Source: Phaeodactylum tricornutum CCAP 1055/1 (taxonomy: Eukaryota > Bacillariophyta > Bacillariophyceae > Surirellales > Neidiaceae). Taken from it: 64,000 nucleotides of DNA. The notes beneath the pieces are model-generated. The model did not search any database, was not told the origin of the DNA, and worked only from the letters and a program-made list of their open reading frames with translations. Shown piece by piece: positions 9,974 to 20,447 of the stretch (position 1 is its first letter; every line of letters starts with the position of its first letter). The stretch is taken from the NCBI RefSeq assembly GCF_000150955.2, contig NC_011682.1, positions 124,001 to 188,000 on the forward strand, read 5' to 3'. Made by a program: the position numbers and the translations under genes.

Positions 9974-11308
9974 ATGAGACGGTCCTTCCTGACTTCCATA
10001 GTTTTAACACCCCACGGTCTTCCCCAGCCGCTTCGAAGCCACGGCATGCGGACGAGTCTCGCCTCGAGTACCTCGGCTGCTGCAGTCGGTGCGGACGTTT
10101 CGTCACGCCCCGTCCTCCGCGGTGTCGTCTTTGACATGGACGGCACACTGACCGTTCCCAATTTGGACTTTGCCGCCATGTACCGTCGTTGCGGCGTGGA
10201 CCCGCAGCTCGATATCCTCGCCGAACTCGCTACGCGGCCCCCCGCACAAGCCCAAGCCGCCTACGCCGTCATTGAAGAAATGGAACAACAAGGCCGGGAT
10301 ACCCTGCAGCTCATGCCCGGTGCTCGTGAACTCGCGGTCTGGTTAGCCGCACACCAGATTCCCACCGCACTCGTCACCCGGAACACCCGGCGAACGGTGG
10401 ACGTCCTGGATCGGTTGCTCCAAACGGCAGCACCAACTCTGACCTTGGACGTGGTGATTTCCCGTGACGATGAACGGTATCCGCCAAAACCGGATCCGGC
10501 CGCTCTGTACGCTATTGCCGAACGGTGGCAAACGTCACCGACCAATCTCGTCATGGTGGGTGATTCCCCGGCCAACGATATCGGCTTTGGCCGCGCCGCT
10601 AACGCCGTTACTGCTCTTTTGGATACCGGACGGCGGTATCACGAACAACAATCGAGCGAATCGCACGCCACGCCGTCCGCAAGCTCCACGGCGACTGTTC
10701 CCACGCCCACGATACAACCCGATATCCTGACGGATCGGTTGGGGTCACTCCCAGGATACTTGTGGCGGCACTTTACCATTGAGGGAGCCTTGGGTACAAA
10801 CGCACCCAACCTGCACGGCACCCCCGCCCCACTGCCGACCCATCCGTTGCACGCGGCGGCTGCACGGGGAGATTGGTCCGCACTGGCGACGGAACTCCAA
10901 CGAGACGACCTTGCCGTCAACCAACCCGACGAACACGGCAACACGGCATTAATTTGGGCCGCGGAACACGGACACGTTCATTTGGTGGAGCGTCTCGTGG
11001 CCCATCCCGGTGTGGACGTGAACATCCGCGGCTACTTGGGCGCGACGGCAATTTGTCGTGCCGCGCGTCGGGGAAACACGAATGTTCTGCAACGTTTACT
11101 CCAAGCCGGGGCCGATCCCGATATTGGCAACGACAAACTCCAGTATCCTTTGCATTTTGCCGCCTTTAAGCAGCATCCCGCCTGTGTACGAGTTCTGGTG
11201 GATCACGGTGCCAACCTAGACGTTTTGGATCGCAAGGGGCGTGTGCCGGCCGAGGATACCGCCTGCGCCACTATTCAGGAAATCTTGCGTACCGCCATGG
11301 CGATGTAA
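9974..11308 (+). CDS. HAD-like phosphatase fused to ankyrin repeats
   Basis: 444 aa from the ATG at 9974 (an in-frame TTG lies 12 bases upstream). After a basic, Ser-rich leader that could be an organelle presequence, a HAD hydrolase domain shows all four motifs: I GVVFDMDGTLT (nucleophile Asp54, acid/base Asp56), II LVTRN, III KPDP, IV MVGDSPANDIGFG. The form fits the phosphoglycolate phosphatase/beta-phosphoglucomutase-like group. After a Ser/Thr linker the C-terminal third (about 285-440) holds at least four ankyrin repeats: HPLHAAAARGDWSAL, GNTALIWAAEHGHVHLVERL, GATAICRAARRGNTNVLQRL, QYPLHFAAFKQHPACVRVL. Ankyrin repeats usually bind proteins, so the enzyme is probably tethered to or regulated by a partner. 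The substrate cannot be told from the sequence. Confidence 0.85.
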   Translation: MRRSFLTSIVLTPHGLPQPLRSHGMRTSLASSTSAAAVGADVSSRPVLRGVVFDMDGTLTVPNLDFAAMYRRCGVDPQLDILAELATRPPAQAQAAYAVIEEMEQQGRDTLQLMPGARELAVWLAAHQIPTALVTRNTRRTVDVLDRLLQTAAPTLTLDVVISRDDERYPPKPDPAALYAIAERWQTSPTNLVMVGDSPANDIGFGRAANAVTALLDTGRRYHEQQSSESHATPSASSTATVPTPTIQPDILTDRLGSLPGYLWRHFTIEGALGTNAPNLHGTPAPLPTHPLHAAAARGDWSALATELQRDDLAVNQPDEHGNTALIWAAEHGHVHLVERLVAHPGVDVNIRGYLGATAICRAARRGNTNVLQRLLQAGADPDIGNDKLQYPLHFAAFKQHPACVRVLVDHGANLDVLDRKGRVPAEDTACATIQEILRTAMAM

Positions 11309-11445
11309 ATACTTTGACTAGGTGGATCAAGAATTATGCTAGATAAAACCGTCGAACGCAGGGGTCACAAAAGCCTACCAATAATTTGCTGCACTCCCTA
11401 GTTCGCGTATGCCTCGCGTACGCTATCAAACATAAAGGTGTGATT

Positions 11446-13602
11446 CTAAAGTTCGGCCGCTACACTTTCCTTCATTCCCTGCATCCGTCCACCCGCGTCT
11501 TCGTACGCGTTGTACGATTCTCGCGCCGACATCCCGCCGTCGTTGACGAGTTCGGCCAACAATTCGGCTTCCAGCAATTCTTCTTCCATGCCCAGGCCGT
11601 GTTCGGAAAGATACCGTTCCGCGTCGAGTGCGGCGGCGGCGCCACTGCCCGCACTGGTAATGGCTTGTCGATACACCGAATCGGCCACGTCGCCGGCAGC
11701 AAAAATTCCGGGCACGGAGGTTTGCGTCGAATGTGGTTGCGTCCACAGGTAGCCATCGTGCTCCGGATCAAAATCTACGACGCCGTGGAGAAAGGCGGTG
11801 GCCGGCGTGTGTCCGATCGCGACAAAGACGGCGTGGCACGATAACTTAGTTTCTTCTCCAGTGACGGTGTCAACGAGCACGACGCCCGTGACTTGCTTCG
11901 GAATGGAATCCAAGTCGACGTCATGATCGTTCGAATTATCGTCTTCGTCGTTCGCGTCCACCACGGCTTGCCCCAAAATTTCCTGAACGGTGGCATTCCA
12001 CCGAACGGTAATGGCTGGATGATTCTGTACGCGATCGCTCAATACCTTGGAGGCACGAAATTTGTCCCGCCGGTGGACGACGGTGACGGATCGGGAGGTC
12101 CGGGCTAGTACGAGGGCGTCTTCCATGGCGGCGTCGCCGCCGCCGACCACGACCACGTCCCGTTGCGCGTAGAGGAATCCGTCACAGGTGGCACAACTAG
12201 AAACGCCTCCGCCACGCATTTCCCATTCTCCCGGAATTCCCAACCAATTGGATTCCGCACCGGTCGCTACAATAATGGAATGCGCGGCGATGATACCGGT
12301 GGCGTTGGTGTGGATCTGTAGGGGTCGCTGGGACGCGTCCACTCGGAAAACGACGTCGTCTTCGAAAAAGGCTCCAAAATGCGCGGCTTGTTTGCGCATG
12401 GCGGCCACGACGGCCGGTCCCGTGACGAGAGGCAATCCGGGATAGTTTTCCACGTCCACTCCCTTGCCCTGCAATTGTCCGCCGAGTGAGGGTGCGAGTA
12501 CGAGGGGCGCCAAACCGGCGCGGGCCGCGTACAAGGCTGCCGCCAGTCCAGCCGGTCCGCCGCCGATGACGAGGACGGCTTCGGGGTAAGCGGAATGCGA
12601 CGATCCCGGCCACGGGCGAAAATCGGGGTCGGCTTCGTCTTCCGCGGGGTCTTCGTGTTCGACCTGTTCGTCGCGTGCTTGGTCGAGGCGACGTTCGAGT
12701 TCGGACTGTAGGTCGGCGAGGGAGGCGGACTCGAGCGTGTGGGTAGTGGGAGTTCCGGTGTTGGACGATGCCGCAACCGGGGGAGTGGCCCGGGAAGGTT
12801 TGGGGGTAGACGTCGGAGCGTCGGTTGGGAGGATTCGCGGGACGAGTTGGGGCGCGGCTTGGTACTTTTTCTTGAGTTTGCGGGCCAAAGCGTTGGCACT
12901 GGAGCCGACACAACCTTCTACTTTGCGATTCATTTTGGCACATTTTTGGTAGACCGTTTCGACGTCACTGCGGGGCTTCTCCGGATCCACCGTGTGGTAG
13001 TACTCCAGCAGTGCGTCGAGAGTGAGGAGTACGTTTTCCAGTTGCGCCTGTCGGACAATCTGATTGGCTTCCTGTCGGAGTCCCTGTTCGCCAATACCTC
13101 CCACGGCCTGGTGGGCCTTTTTGCCGTCGACAAAGAACTGAAAGGTGGGGAGGGATCGCACTTGGTAACGCTGCGAGAGTTCCGGCTGCGCGTTGGTGTC
13201 GACCTTGACAAAGACGGCGCGGTCGGCGAATTCCGCCGCCACGTTGCGGAATATCGGCGCCATCATGCGACACGGACCGCACGAGTCGGAATAGAAATCC
13301 ACGACTACCGGCAAGCCCGTCTCCGACGCGTGCTTCTCCAAAAGACGATCAAACTCTAGTGTGGTAGTAAAACAACAAACAAAGTGTGGTGGGAAGGGGA
13401 AATGAACGAAGGAGCGAGCGTCAGTGACGGTGGGTTGGGGCAGTCCGTAACAACAACAATACCAACCACAATTACCGACAACAACAATCAACGTACCGTG
13501 CGTGGAACGAATGTTGCGAACCACGGGACGAGCGTGCACACCGTGGAGATTGACACTCACACTCAGCAGTGCCCCCCAGCCAACGAGCATGGTACGTCCC
13601 AT
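11446..13602 (-). CDS. Thioredoxin-thioredoxin reductase fusion (Trx N-terminal)
   Basis: Two exons, 13602-13497 and 13355-11446, with a 141-bp phase-1 intron (GTACGT...CACTAG); 671 aa from the ATG at 13602 (another in-frame ATG at 13689). The leader MGRTMLVGWGALLSVSVNL is signal-peptide-like. Thioredoxin domain about 36-140: VVVDFYSDSCGPC with Cys61/Cys64, and SLPTFQFF with the cis-Pro. A linker with two Cys (about 174 and 184) and a charged stretch follows. Thioredoxin reductase from about 294: VLVIGGGPAGLAAALYAARA (FAD), SSCATCDGF (redox Cys423/Cys426), VVVVGGGDAAMEDAL with HRRDKFRAS (NADPH), and FAAGDVADSVYRQAITSAG (FAD). Plant and cyanobacterial NTRC has the reverse order, NTR then Trx. 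It could act as a self-contained NADPH-thiol reductase, for example for peroxiredoxins. Compartment uncertain. Confidence 0.88.
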   Translation of the reverse strand: MGRTMLVGWGALLSVSVNLHGVHARPVVRNIRSTHGTLIVVVGNCGWYCCCYGLPQPTVTDARSFVHFPFPPHFVCCFTTTLEFDRLLEKHASETGLPVVVDFYSDSCGPCRMMAPIFRNVAAEFADRAVFVKVDTNAQPELSQRYQVRSLPTFQFFVDGKKAHQAVGGIGEQGLRQEANQIVRQAQLENVLLTLDALLEYYHTVDPEKPRSDVETVYQKCAKMNRKVEGCVGSSANALARKLKKKYQAAPQLVPRILPTDAPTSTPKPSRATPPVAASSNTGTPTTHTLESASLADLQSELERRLDQARDEQVEHEDPAEDEADPDFRPWPGSSHSAYPEAVLVIGGGPAGLAAALYAARAGLAPLVLAPSLGGQLQGKGVDVENYPGLPLVTGPAVVAAMRKQAAHFGAFFEDDVVFRVDASQRPLQIHTNATGIIAAHSIIVATGAESNWLGIPGEWEMRGGGVSSCATCDGFLYAQRDVVVVGGGDAAMEDALVLARTSRSVTVVHRRDKFRASKVLSDRVQNHPAITVRWNATVQEILGQAVVDANDEDDNSNDHDVDLDSIPKQVTGVVLVDTVTGEETKLSCHAVFVAIGHTPATAFLHGVVDFDPEHDGYLWTQPHSTQTSVPGIFAAGDVADSVYRQAITSAGSGAAAALDAERYLSEHGLGMEEELLEAELLAELVNDGGMSARESYNAYEDAGGRMQGMKESVAAEL

Positions 13603-14221
13603 TCTGACTACGGCCGTCGCAACGGAGACCCGGCGGTGGGAACCGTTCGTTCCAACAGTCCCGGACCCATCCGTCGGAAACGGTACCATGATCCTTCGAC
13701 TCGAGTCCCTTGCCACTTGTATTTGTCCACCGAACGCGACGACACCCTCACAGACTGTTACCTGCTGGTCGTTCTCGAAGAGACGAAAGAGACTCGGACC
13801 CTCACCAACGACCTTGCAACTTACAGCTCTCTACTAGCAGTAGCAGGACTGTAGGTCACCGACGTGGGCCGTGGAATGCCGGTTCCCTGTTTGAATTGCA
13901 GGGTAGAAACTGCCACGTGGAAGGCTGTGACGCGAATGACTGTGACTGAAAATTATCTGTGACAGTTTGTGTGCACATGGAAAATCCAATTGCCTCCCTG
14001 TTCTCTACTGTTACATCCCCACAATTCCACTCCAATATGGTGTGTTGGTTTTTTCGATAGTGAAACTATTCCCTTAGGTTCATTTTTCATTCACGAGTCA
14101 ATTTACTATTTTATTTACTGCCGCCAGTGTTGTGTGTGTGTGTGTCCAAATATATGTATTTCTCTCTTCTCCCAAAAGTTGGGGAACGTTGCGGCGTGAG
14201 GTTTGTGCCAGGGCACGGATT
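13603..14221. other. Intergenic, promoter of the Trx-TrxR gene
   Basis: Contains the 5' flank of the Trx-TrxR gene and the 3' flank of family A copy 1. A short GT microsatellite occurs at about 14129-14145. No convincing gene. Confidence 0.35.
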
Positions 14222-15579
14222 TTACGGAGCGGGCGCCGTCGCCTCTCCCGAAACACCAAACGTGCTGTACGAATCCATGTACATGCTCGAATTGCCGCCG
14301 GGCAAGTATACTCCCGAAGTCGGTCCATCCGCATACGCCGAAGCTGATCCGACCTGGGCAAGGTCACCAGCGGCACTGGCATCCGCGGCGAAGTCATTGG
14401 CCGAACCTGAAGCGTACGATGAGCTTGTTACAGAGGCTCCGCCGCCAGGACTCGCTGTCGCGTAACCTTGATAGATCCCGGCGCCTCCAACAGTTGTCAA
14501 GGCCAATGCGCCACCTTCTGGCCCTTCCGAGGCACCAATTGAGGAACCGGAAACTCCTTCCGACCCAACTTCAGCAGCAACGGAGGAAGGGCCGACGGGT
14601 GCGGCAACGGGTGCGGCAACGGGTGCCACGAAATCCGGGGCGTACACGTATGTGCTCCCTTGTCCCGCGACCGTGGACTTGATTGTGCCTCCAGCTACCG
14701 AGTACACCGAACCGGTCACCGCTTCGGGCGCGACGGCCCCCTCGTCCGCCGTCGCAGTGCGCGGCTCGGGGGGAGGCAACTCGATGTTCATGGTGTCGCC
14801 CTTGGCACTCTTCGGTGAAAGGGTAGCCTTCTCGCTCTTGGGTGCCGCAGTACTCTTGGGTACCAAGGAAGCCTTGGGTGCCTTGGTGGACGACGTGGCG
14901 ACAGGGGCACTGGTGGGTGCGGTCGTCGCGCCAGGAGCGGTCGTAGCGACGGGTCCGGCAGTTGCGGACCCTTCCGTGTCGAAGTTTCCGGCAAAGTAGC
15001 CGGTACCGTAGGACTCGACAGTGGCCCCGGTGTTTTCAACCTGGCCATAGTAGTCAGTCTGACCAATCGTTTTCAGCTCGGTATGGTAAACTTCCACGTT
15101 ACTAGATCCTGCAATGTATCCGTTGGGACCCATGGCAGATGATCTAGTGTTGAAGAATCCCGTCTGTTTGACGGCAGCGTACTGAGAGCTCTCTCCGGGG
15201 CCAGCAAAGCCGTTGACGAGAGTTCCGGACGTGGCATTGACCCTTCCGTATCCTTCGACGTTTCCGGTAGCCAAACGGCGAGCACCCTTCAAGCCGCGGC
15301 TAGAAGCTCCTGTAGGCTTTGAAGCAGCGTCGGCGTCGGACGCAATTCCGTTGGCAGCACCGTTCTGAAAATTAGCAAACATGTTGTTAGATCCATGTCC
15401 ACGTACTTGGTAGACGGTCAGGTCAATCGGGGTCGGATCTACAAGGGGAAGACATTCACCAACGCCGAGCAACGCCATGTTAAGCTCACCTTTTGCGACG
15501 TCAGATCAATCTGGGTGGCAACCAGAGCACCCATGGCGAGCGCAGTGGTAAAGACTTTGGCAGGGGTAGAGAAGACCAT
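14222..15579 (-). CDS. Secreted repeat-rich protein, family A copy 1
   Basis: First of four family A paralogues in the window. Exon 1 (15579-15490) encodes 30 residues with a signal peptide (MVFSTPAKVF then TTALAMGALVATQ); a 125-bp phase-0 intron (GTGAGC...TTTTCAG, 15489-15365) follows; exon 2 is 15364-14222. The product is 410 aa. After the signal peptide comes GLKGARRLATG with RRL at 59-61 (an RxL-type processing motif in diatom cell-wall precursors), then Gly/Ser/Thr-rich sequence with TGYFAGNFDTEGS, a Lys-Ser-Pro region with KAPK, KSEK and KSAK clusters, the conserved MNIELPPPEPRTATADEG block, and a C-terminal Ala/Ser/Gly/Tyr-rich part ending in YLPGGNSSMYMDSYSTFGV. No catalytic domain. 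Likely extracellular, vacuolar or cell-wall; a silica or wall matrix role is inference only. Here the C-terminal section has a PVAAPVAAPV insertion not present in the other copies. Confidence 0.82.
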
Positions 15580-15880
15580 GGTTGTATGTAGGTGGGGAGA
15601 GGGATTTCGAGTTGCAACGGCTTGGGTATTGATTGAGGTGTTGGAGATCTCGGGAAGATCAGATTGTGAGTAGGGAAAAACTTGGAAGTGTTGGTCTCCT
15701 TTTGGGGGATAGTTGCTTTCAGCGATGCTTTGGTTGGCGAAGTGGCGCCTGCGTGTTATCGGTGTTCGGAACGACCTCGTTAGAGTTTAAGAAACTGTAC
15801 TGTAGATGCGAACCTGGAGTGCCGGTGTGTGCGTTGCATGGTTTGGATTATAGAGAATTAGACTTTCCTAAGAAACGTGT

Positions 15881-15903
15881 TGAGCGTTGCGTCGGATGGT
15901 AAC
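15881..15903 (-). promoter_or_regulatory. Conserved upstream element of family A, copy 1
   Basis: On the minus strand GTTACCATC, then a short variable core, then AACGCTCA, about 300 bp upstream of the ATG of copy 1. The same block sits 291-302 bp upstream of the other three family A genes, with less-conserved sequence around it. Function inferred from conservation and position. Confidence 0.4.
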
Positions 15904-17504
15904 AACTTTGGAACGGATACTTACACTGAACGAGAATCGGCCATCGCTGATTCGCAAAACACTGGTTGTATTCTTGTTTTCGATTACTGCGCGCGTGTCG
16001 ATAAGGGTACCGCGCCAACCGGTTTTGGGAGAGATTTCTGCGCGCGAAACGGGACCCGGCGAACGGGACTGATTCCACCGCCACGTCTGTCACAGTCAAT
16101 CAATCAGTCCATCCACGGCAGGCGTCACATCGAAACGGTTGACAGTGAGGTGTGACTCCATTGGAGACGTGTACCTTCACTGTCAAGGAATAGAACCGAG
16201 TTTGGTCAAGGTCGGGTCGCCCATGGTCACCGAAACGTTATTCTCCGGCACGAAAAGGTAACTCTTTTCCTCATTGCGATCGCAAGCAGACGTGGAATCA
16301 AAGACAGGAACCCGTTCACCCGTCCGAAATATGGTCGGACCACGAAATCGGTAGGAATTGGACTGCCGAATAGAGTTTTTCGCCATGATCGCAATTCATC
16401 TCGTACGAAGATTCTTTATCGCACCGTCTTGGTCTCCGTTAGAACTGCTGCAGATTACAGTATTTCCACGTTGACATACACCGAACCGCTGTCGTTTGAT
16501 TCAGAAATAAAAGACCTTTAGCGGAACCGCACTGTAGGCTGTTCAGACCAGCGAACGCTCTCGTCGTTGCTGACGACAGACCCCCTTACAGGTATCACAG
16601 ACGAAGGAACACGACCGGCTTGAACACAGCGTTCGCGCTTCGTCGTACTAAGGTTCTACTTTTATGCAGAGCTTTCCGTCGCAAGTTATGTAAGGCGCTT
16701 CCTATCTGTGGCTCGGTTCCAGTCCACATCCCCCTACTGTGCTGGGAATACCCAAACGATCACGTTGGCGTTGCTGCTGTTACTTTTTTGTCCATGTTGA
16801 TTTTCTGTCGTCGGGAGGAACTGCATCCGAGGTGTGGTCGCTGGCCTGCCGTCTTGCATGAGATATTTCTTCTCCTTGGTAGTCCGTAGAGATTGCCCCT
16901 TTACGCATACACCTGGAAGATCGGTCCTTTTTTACCAGGCCGAGGTGTAGTGTAAAGTTCTGACAGTATTGCGTCATGCAATTACGCTTTTCAATTGGGT
17001 GCATTAGTGAAATAGGCGAGGGGTGTCCCGAACATTTAAGTTTTACTGTTGTTCCTTCTCTATAGTCAAAACACACTCCGTGAGTAGCTATAGGTTGATA
17101 TATACATCATGGGAAGAGAAAGATATTGCTTGTTAGTAGCATACTTCAGAGTGGCGTAGAAAGTGGTGTGGCCGTCGTCGTTAGCGACACTTGATATGGA
17201 CGTAATATTTTGACGGTATTTCAATGGCTCACACGCGTTGCCAAAGCAGACAGACACAAATGGAAAGCCTCAGACACTTGCTTTGAGAATGTGCTAGCCG
17301 AGGTCGCTTTCGGGATCAAAATCGTGGATTGTTCCCTGTCTGATCGAGCAGAGGCCGCCTCGCAACTTTCTTTCATTTTCACAACCAAAGTGTTCGGTGT
17401 TGCTACCAAGGAATTTTGCCTTGGCGTCTTGGCCCTGGTTGCCACAAACATCACTATCATCTCAATACAAGAAGGGCCTTCTACTCCTTAGTTTGCAACC
17501 TATC
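15904..17504. other. Intergenic, mostly unassigned
   Basis: About 1.6 kb between the promoter of family A copy 1 and the left edge of the inverted duplication. It holds one small candidate frame (16183-16386) and several overlapping short frames on both strands between 17.2 and 17.5 kb with no supporting features. Confidence 0.3.
16183..16386 (-). CDS. Possible small unknown protein (67 aa)
   Basis: ATG-initiated frame (MAKNSIRQSNSYRFRGPTIF...) with balanced composition and no recognised domain, signal peptide or membrane segment. It is isolated between a family A promoter and the inverted duplication. Could be chance. Confidence 0.22.
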   Translation of the reverse strand: MAKNSIRQSNSYRFRGPTIFRTGERVPVFDSTSACDRNEEKSYLFVPENNVSVTMGDPTLTKLGSIP

Positions 17505-17888
17505 CTAAAGAGGTGTAACCGGATCTAGTAAGAGAAATCTTCGTCTTTGGGGATGTTTGGACCACCAGGATAACTGCCACAGTGATAGGAAGGGAGCACT
17601 GTCTCATCCAAGCTCTATATGAGTGAATGTCTGAGACAACGATCAACGGATTTCCTAACTCGGGGAAAGCTGTGGATAAGTAAAAGTCAAGATGGAGCTT
17701 TCAATAGATCGCCGTCTCCACGGATTTTGCAGGACTACTCGTGTCGATACCCTAAGAGGACTAGCTGGAACGCTAGTTGGGGCCCGTTGCGGCGGATAAT
17801 CACTTTCCAATGGCAACTCATCGTGTACGTGCCGAACAACAAAGGTCCGCTGAATAAACCCCAAGCACAAAGCACTCGCTGTACAAGC

Positions 17889-19628
17889 CTAATTCGATTG
17901 CAACGCCTGCGGGAACGTCCGCAACACGTCGTATATCGAACTCAGCAGCTGACACTGAAGCGTACCTTGTAACATTTCGGTATCGCGCGTTGCGTCCAAC
18001 CATTCCGCCAACGATACGGCGGGGTTGCGTCGCTCCAGCGCGCGCAAGGTGTTCATCTTCTGTTTGCGGGCAGTCAACGTGACGAGGACAACCAACGGTA
18101 AAGTCGGCTTGAGCGGATCTGGAACGTGAACGGTATGGGGGGCGTGTTCCCACAACGCACGAACGTCCGGCATGGCTTTGTTCCAATGCAGGGCTACGTG
18201 GATAGGCAAACGGCCTCGGTTGTCTTTCACAGCAGCCAACGCCGGACAAGTGCGTAAGAGAGGGATCAGCATACCGTCACGTTCTTCATGAATCGGGTTG
18301 GGAGCGGCAGCCCACAGGTGCAACACTGTGGCGCCAGTGTCCGGAACAATGTACGAAAGCTGCTCGGGAAACAAACAGACTACCAAACGAGCGAGACGCT
18401 CCGGACAAGACCCAGTTGATGCCAGAAAGGGGACAATAGGCAACACGGCGGGAGTAGAGGCAACTTTGCTCTCCCTAGCGCTAGCGCTCGACTGCACGTT
18501 TTCGCCCCGTGCCCCGTCCAACAGAATCGTCAAGGCCCACCAGAAGCGAGCGACAACGTAGACAGCGTCGGGGATAGTCTCATCCATTGCAAACGTAATG
18601 TTCTGAATACTGGCTTGCCGTTGGCGCTGTATACAAATCTGCAAAAGATGTAAGTGGTGCGGTGAGGCTAGAACTTGATCCAGTGCCGCTGGAAAGCGGG
18701 CCACAAAGGGCGCCGGAGGCGGAGCCGGCCGTGTGCCATAGTCAGTGACAGTTCGGCCGGCACCCGCTGTCGACGGCGTTGGGTGCGCCCACGTGGCCCA
18801 AAAGGTATCAAACACGGAATCGCCACCGGAATCTCGCTTGCGCACAAGATTGCGACGGGCTTGGTCCGTTTGGGACGCTTGTTGAACGAGCCAGCGCCAC
18901 CAGTTGCGTGCGGCGGTGTTGGTTGTGCACGGATACGGCACATTTTGCAATCGTGATTGTCGTTGTGCAAGCTGGCGTTCGACAACGTTGGCAACAAAGC
19001 GCACGTTCCATGGCTGGTGTGCATCGTCATCGCCGACATATTGCACCCAGACCAACATGCGTGCGGCGACGTGTAGGGCGGTCATACCACACGAGACCGG
19101 CATCCACAAGATATCCTCCACGGCAACTTCTGGTCCGGCGGAAATGACAATTGTGTCGGTGGAGGCCGAGGCTAACGCTTCGTTTAGCGAAGAGCTTCTT
19201 GGATTGTAGAGCAGGGTAGGCAAGGCTTCCAGCGGAGTCGGTGCCTGTGATGAAGGCCGGTGTTCCTGTTGCTGTAGAACGCGATGAACTAAGCGAGCGG
19301 TGTCCCGAACGGATCGGTTAGTATGCGAGGCTGCGGCGATTTGGTGGATTTGATATTCTTGATCTCCTTTCCGATGATCAGACGGGATGCCCGATCTTAC
19401 AACGGTAGGAGGAGTCTGTTTGGTAGTCGGTTGGGACGAGTACGGAGCAGCCAAGGTACTCGACGTCGACAGTGTCTGCTGCTCCTCGTAGACGATAGGG
19501 CCGGATGCTGCGGTAGAAGGGTTTGATGGACAACAGTACGGTTGTCGTCCATCAATGTAGGCTTGAATCATATTCTGCACTTGTGTGCCTTGTGGGGCAG
19601 TCAGGATTGGAGGTGACAACGATCCCAT
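17889..19628 (-). CDS. Ankyrin-like repeat protein, intact copy
   Basis: 579 aa from the ATG at 19628 (a GTG lies two codons upstream), no intron. The N-terminal third is Ser/Thr/Gln/Pro-rich. Divergent ankyrin-like units follow: GMTALHVAARMLVWVQYV near residue 200, GATVLHLWAAAPNPIHEE near 425 and NRGRLPIHVALHWNKAMPDV near 465, with Arg- and Trp-rich spacers between them. Similar diatom proteins are common and mostly of unknown function; no enzyme domain is visible. It is transcribed divergently from family A copy 2, sharing an intergenic region of about 820 bp. Its near-identical second copy at 27845-29597 is interrupted, so this one is probably the functional gene. Confidence 0.75.
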   Translation of the reverse strand: MGSLSPPILTAPQGTQVQNMIQAYIDGRQPYCCPSNPSTAASGPIVYEEQQTLSTSSTLAAPYSSQPTTKQTPPTVVRSGIPSDHRKGDQEYQIHQIAAASHTNRSVRDTARLVHRVLQQQEHRPSSQAPTPLEALPTLLYNPRSSSLNEALASASTDTIVISAGPEVAVEDILWMPVSCGMTALHVAARMLVWVQYVGDDDAHQPWNVRFVANVVERQLAQRQSRLQNVPYPCTTNTAARNWWRWLVQQASQTDQARRNLVRKRDSGGDSVFDTFWATWAHPTPSTAGAGRTVTDYGTRPAPPPAPFVARFPAALDQVLASPHHLHLLQICIQRQRQASIQNITFAMDETIPDAVYVVARFWWALTILLDGARGENVQSSASARESKVASTPAVLPIVPFLASTGSCPERLARLVVCLFPEQLSYIVPDTGATVLHLWAAAPNPIHEERDGMLIPLLRTCPALAAVKDNRGRLPIHVALHWNKAMPDVRALWEHAPHTVHVPDPLKPTLPLVVLVTLTARKQKMNTLRALERRNPAVSLAEWLDATRDTEMLQGTLQCQLLSSIYDVLRTFPQALQSN

Positions 19629-20447
19629 TGACACCTACCAACGATGAAACTTATCGGTGACGATCAACTACCTCGGGAATGGGATAGATGCGGGTTTTTC
19701 TTGCCGGCTCCTTCTTCTCAATATTGTTGGAGAAATCCGATTAGCGAAGTCTTTAACAACGCCATCGGCGCCGGCGTGATTCTCTGGATTCTTTCTCACT
19801 GTACAGAAATCATCGTGTGCGATCGATTCCGAAAGTTCGCTCGCGGCATGAAACACGTGCTTCGTTCGTTCTACCCAATCGAGAAGACGTTTGATCGATC
19901 ATTCACAGTCAGAGTCACACTTACCATTCCATTCGCATTCACGGTAACAGAAAAAACCATCTTTTCGAAGTAGGGTTCGGGGCTAATATGATACCAGCAG
20001 AAATGGAAATCGTTGTACTGTCCCCTATTATATACGGTAAACGGTCTCGTACTGACTTCTACTCGCCGTTGTAGATTCTGAGAATAAGCGATACTCTAAA
20101 ACCATAAGTATCCTTCCCCGAAACGGTTACCATCGGAACTAACGCTCACCATTTTCGTAAGATCATACATTTCAGCGACTGTGCAGTGCTTTCAACGCAC
20201 ACACCGGCACTCCAGGTTCGCATCCACAGTACAGTTTCTTAAACTCTAACGAGGTCGTTCCGAACACCGATAACACGCAGGCGCCACTTCGCCAACCAAA
20301 GCATCGCTGAAAGCAACTCTCCCCCAAAACGAGACCAACACTTCCAAGTTTTTCCCTACTCACAATCTGATCTTCCCGAGTTCACCAACACTTCGATACC
20401 CAAGCCGTTGCAACTCGAAATCCCCTCTCCCCACCATACATACAACC
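19629..20447. promoter_or_regulatory. Divergent promoter region between ankyrin-like gene and family A copy 2
   Basis: About 820 bp conserved in inverted form at 27029-27844. Frames of about 60-110 codons on both strands are conserved only because the DNA is duplicated. It includes the family A upstream block at 20126-20148 and a TATATA-like run near 20030. Confidence 0.45.
20126..20148 (+). promoter_or_regulatory. Conserved upstream element of family A, copy 2
   Basis: GTTACCATCGG ... AACGCTCA, 300 bp upstream of the copy 2 ATG, matching the other three family A promoters. Confidence 0.4.

Noticed and set aside
13384-13854. Plus-strand frame of 156 codons upstream of the Trx-TrxR gene
   Set aside because: Antisense to the first exon, intron and 5' flank of the Trx-TrxR gene; no ATG context or domain.
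17210-17491. Overlapping frames on both strands (93 and 79 codons)
   Set aside because: No domain, leader or partner exon; coding strand cannot be decided.
19644-19973. 109-codon plus-strand frame, repeated inverted at 27500-27829
   Set aside because: Lies in the duplicated divergent promoter region; no protein features, and the second copy exists only because the DNA is duplicated.
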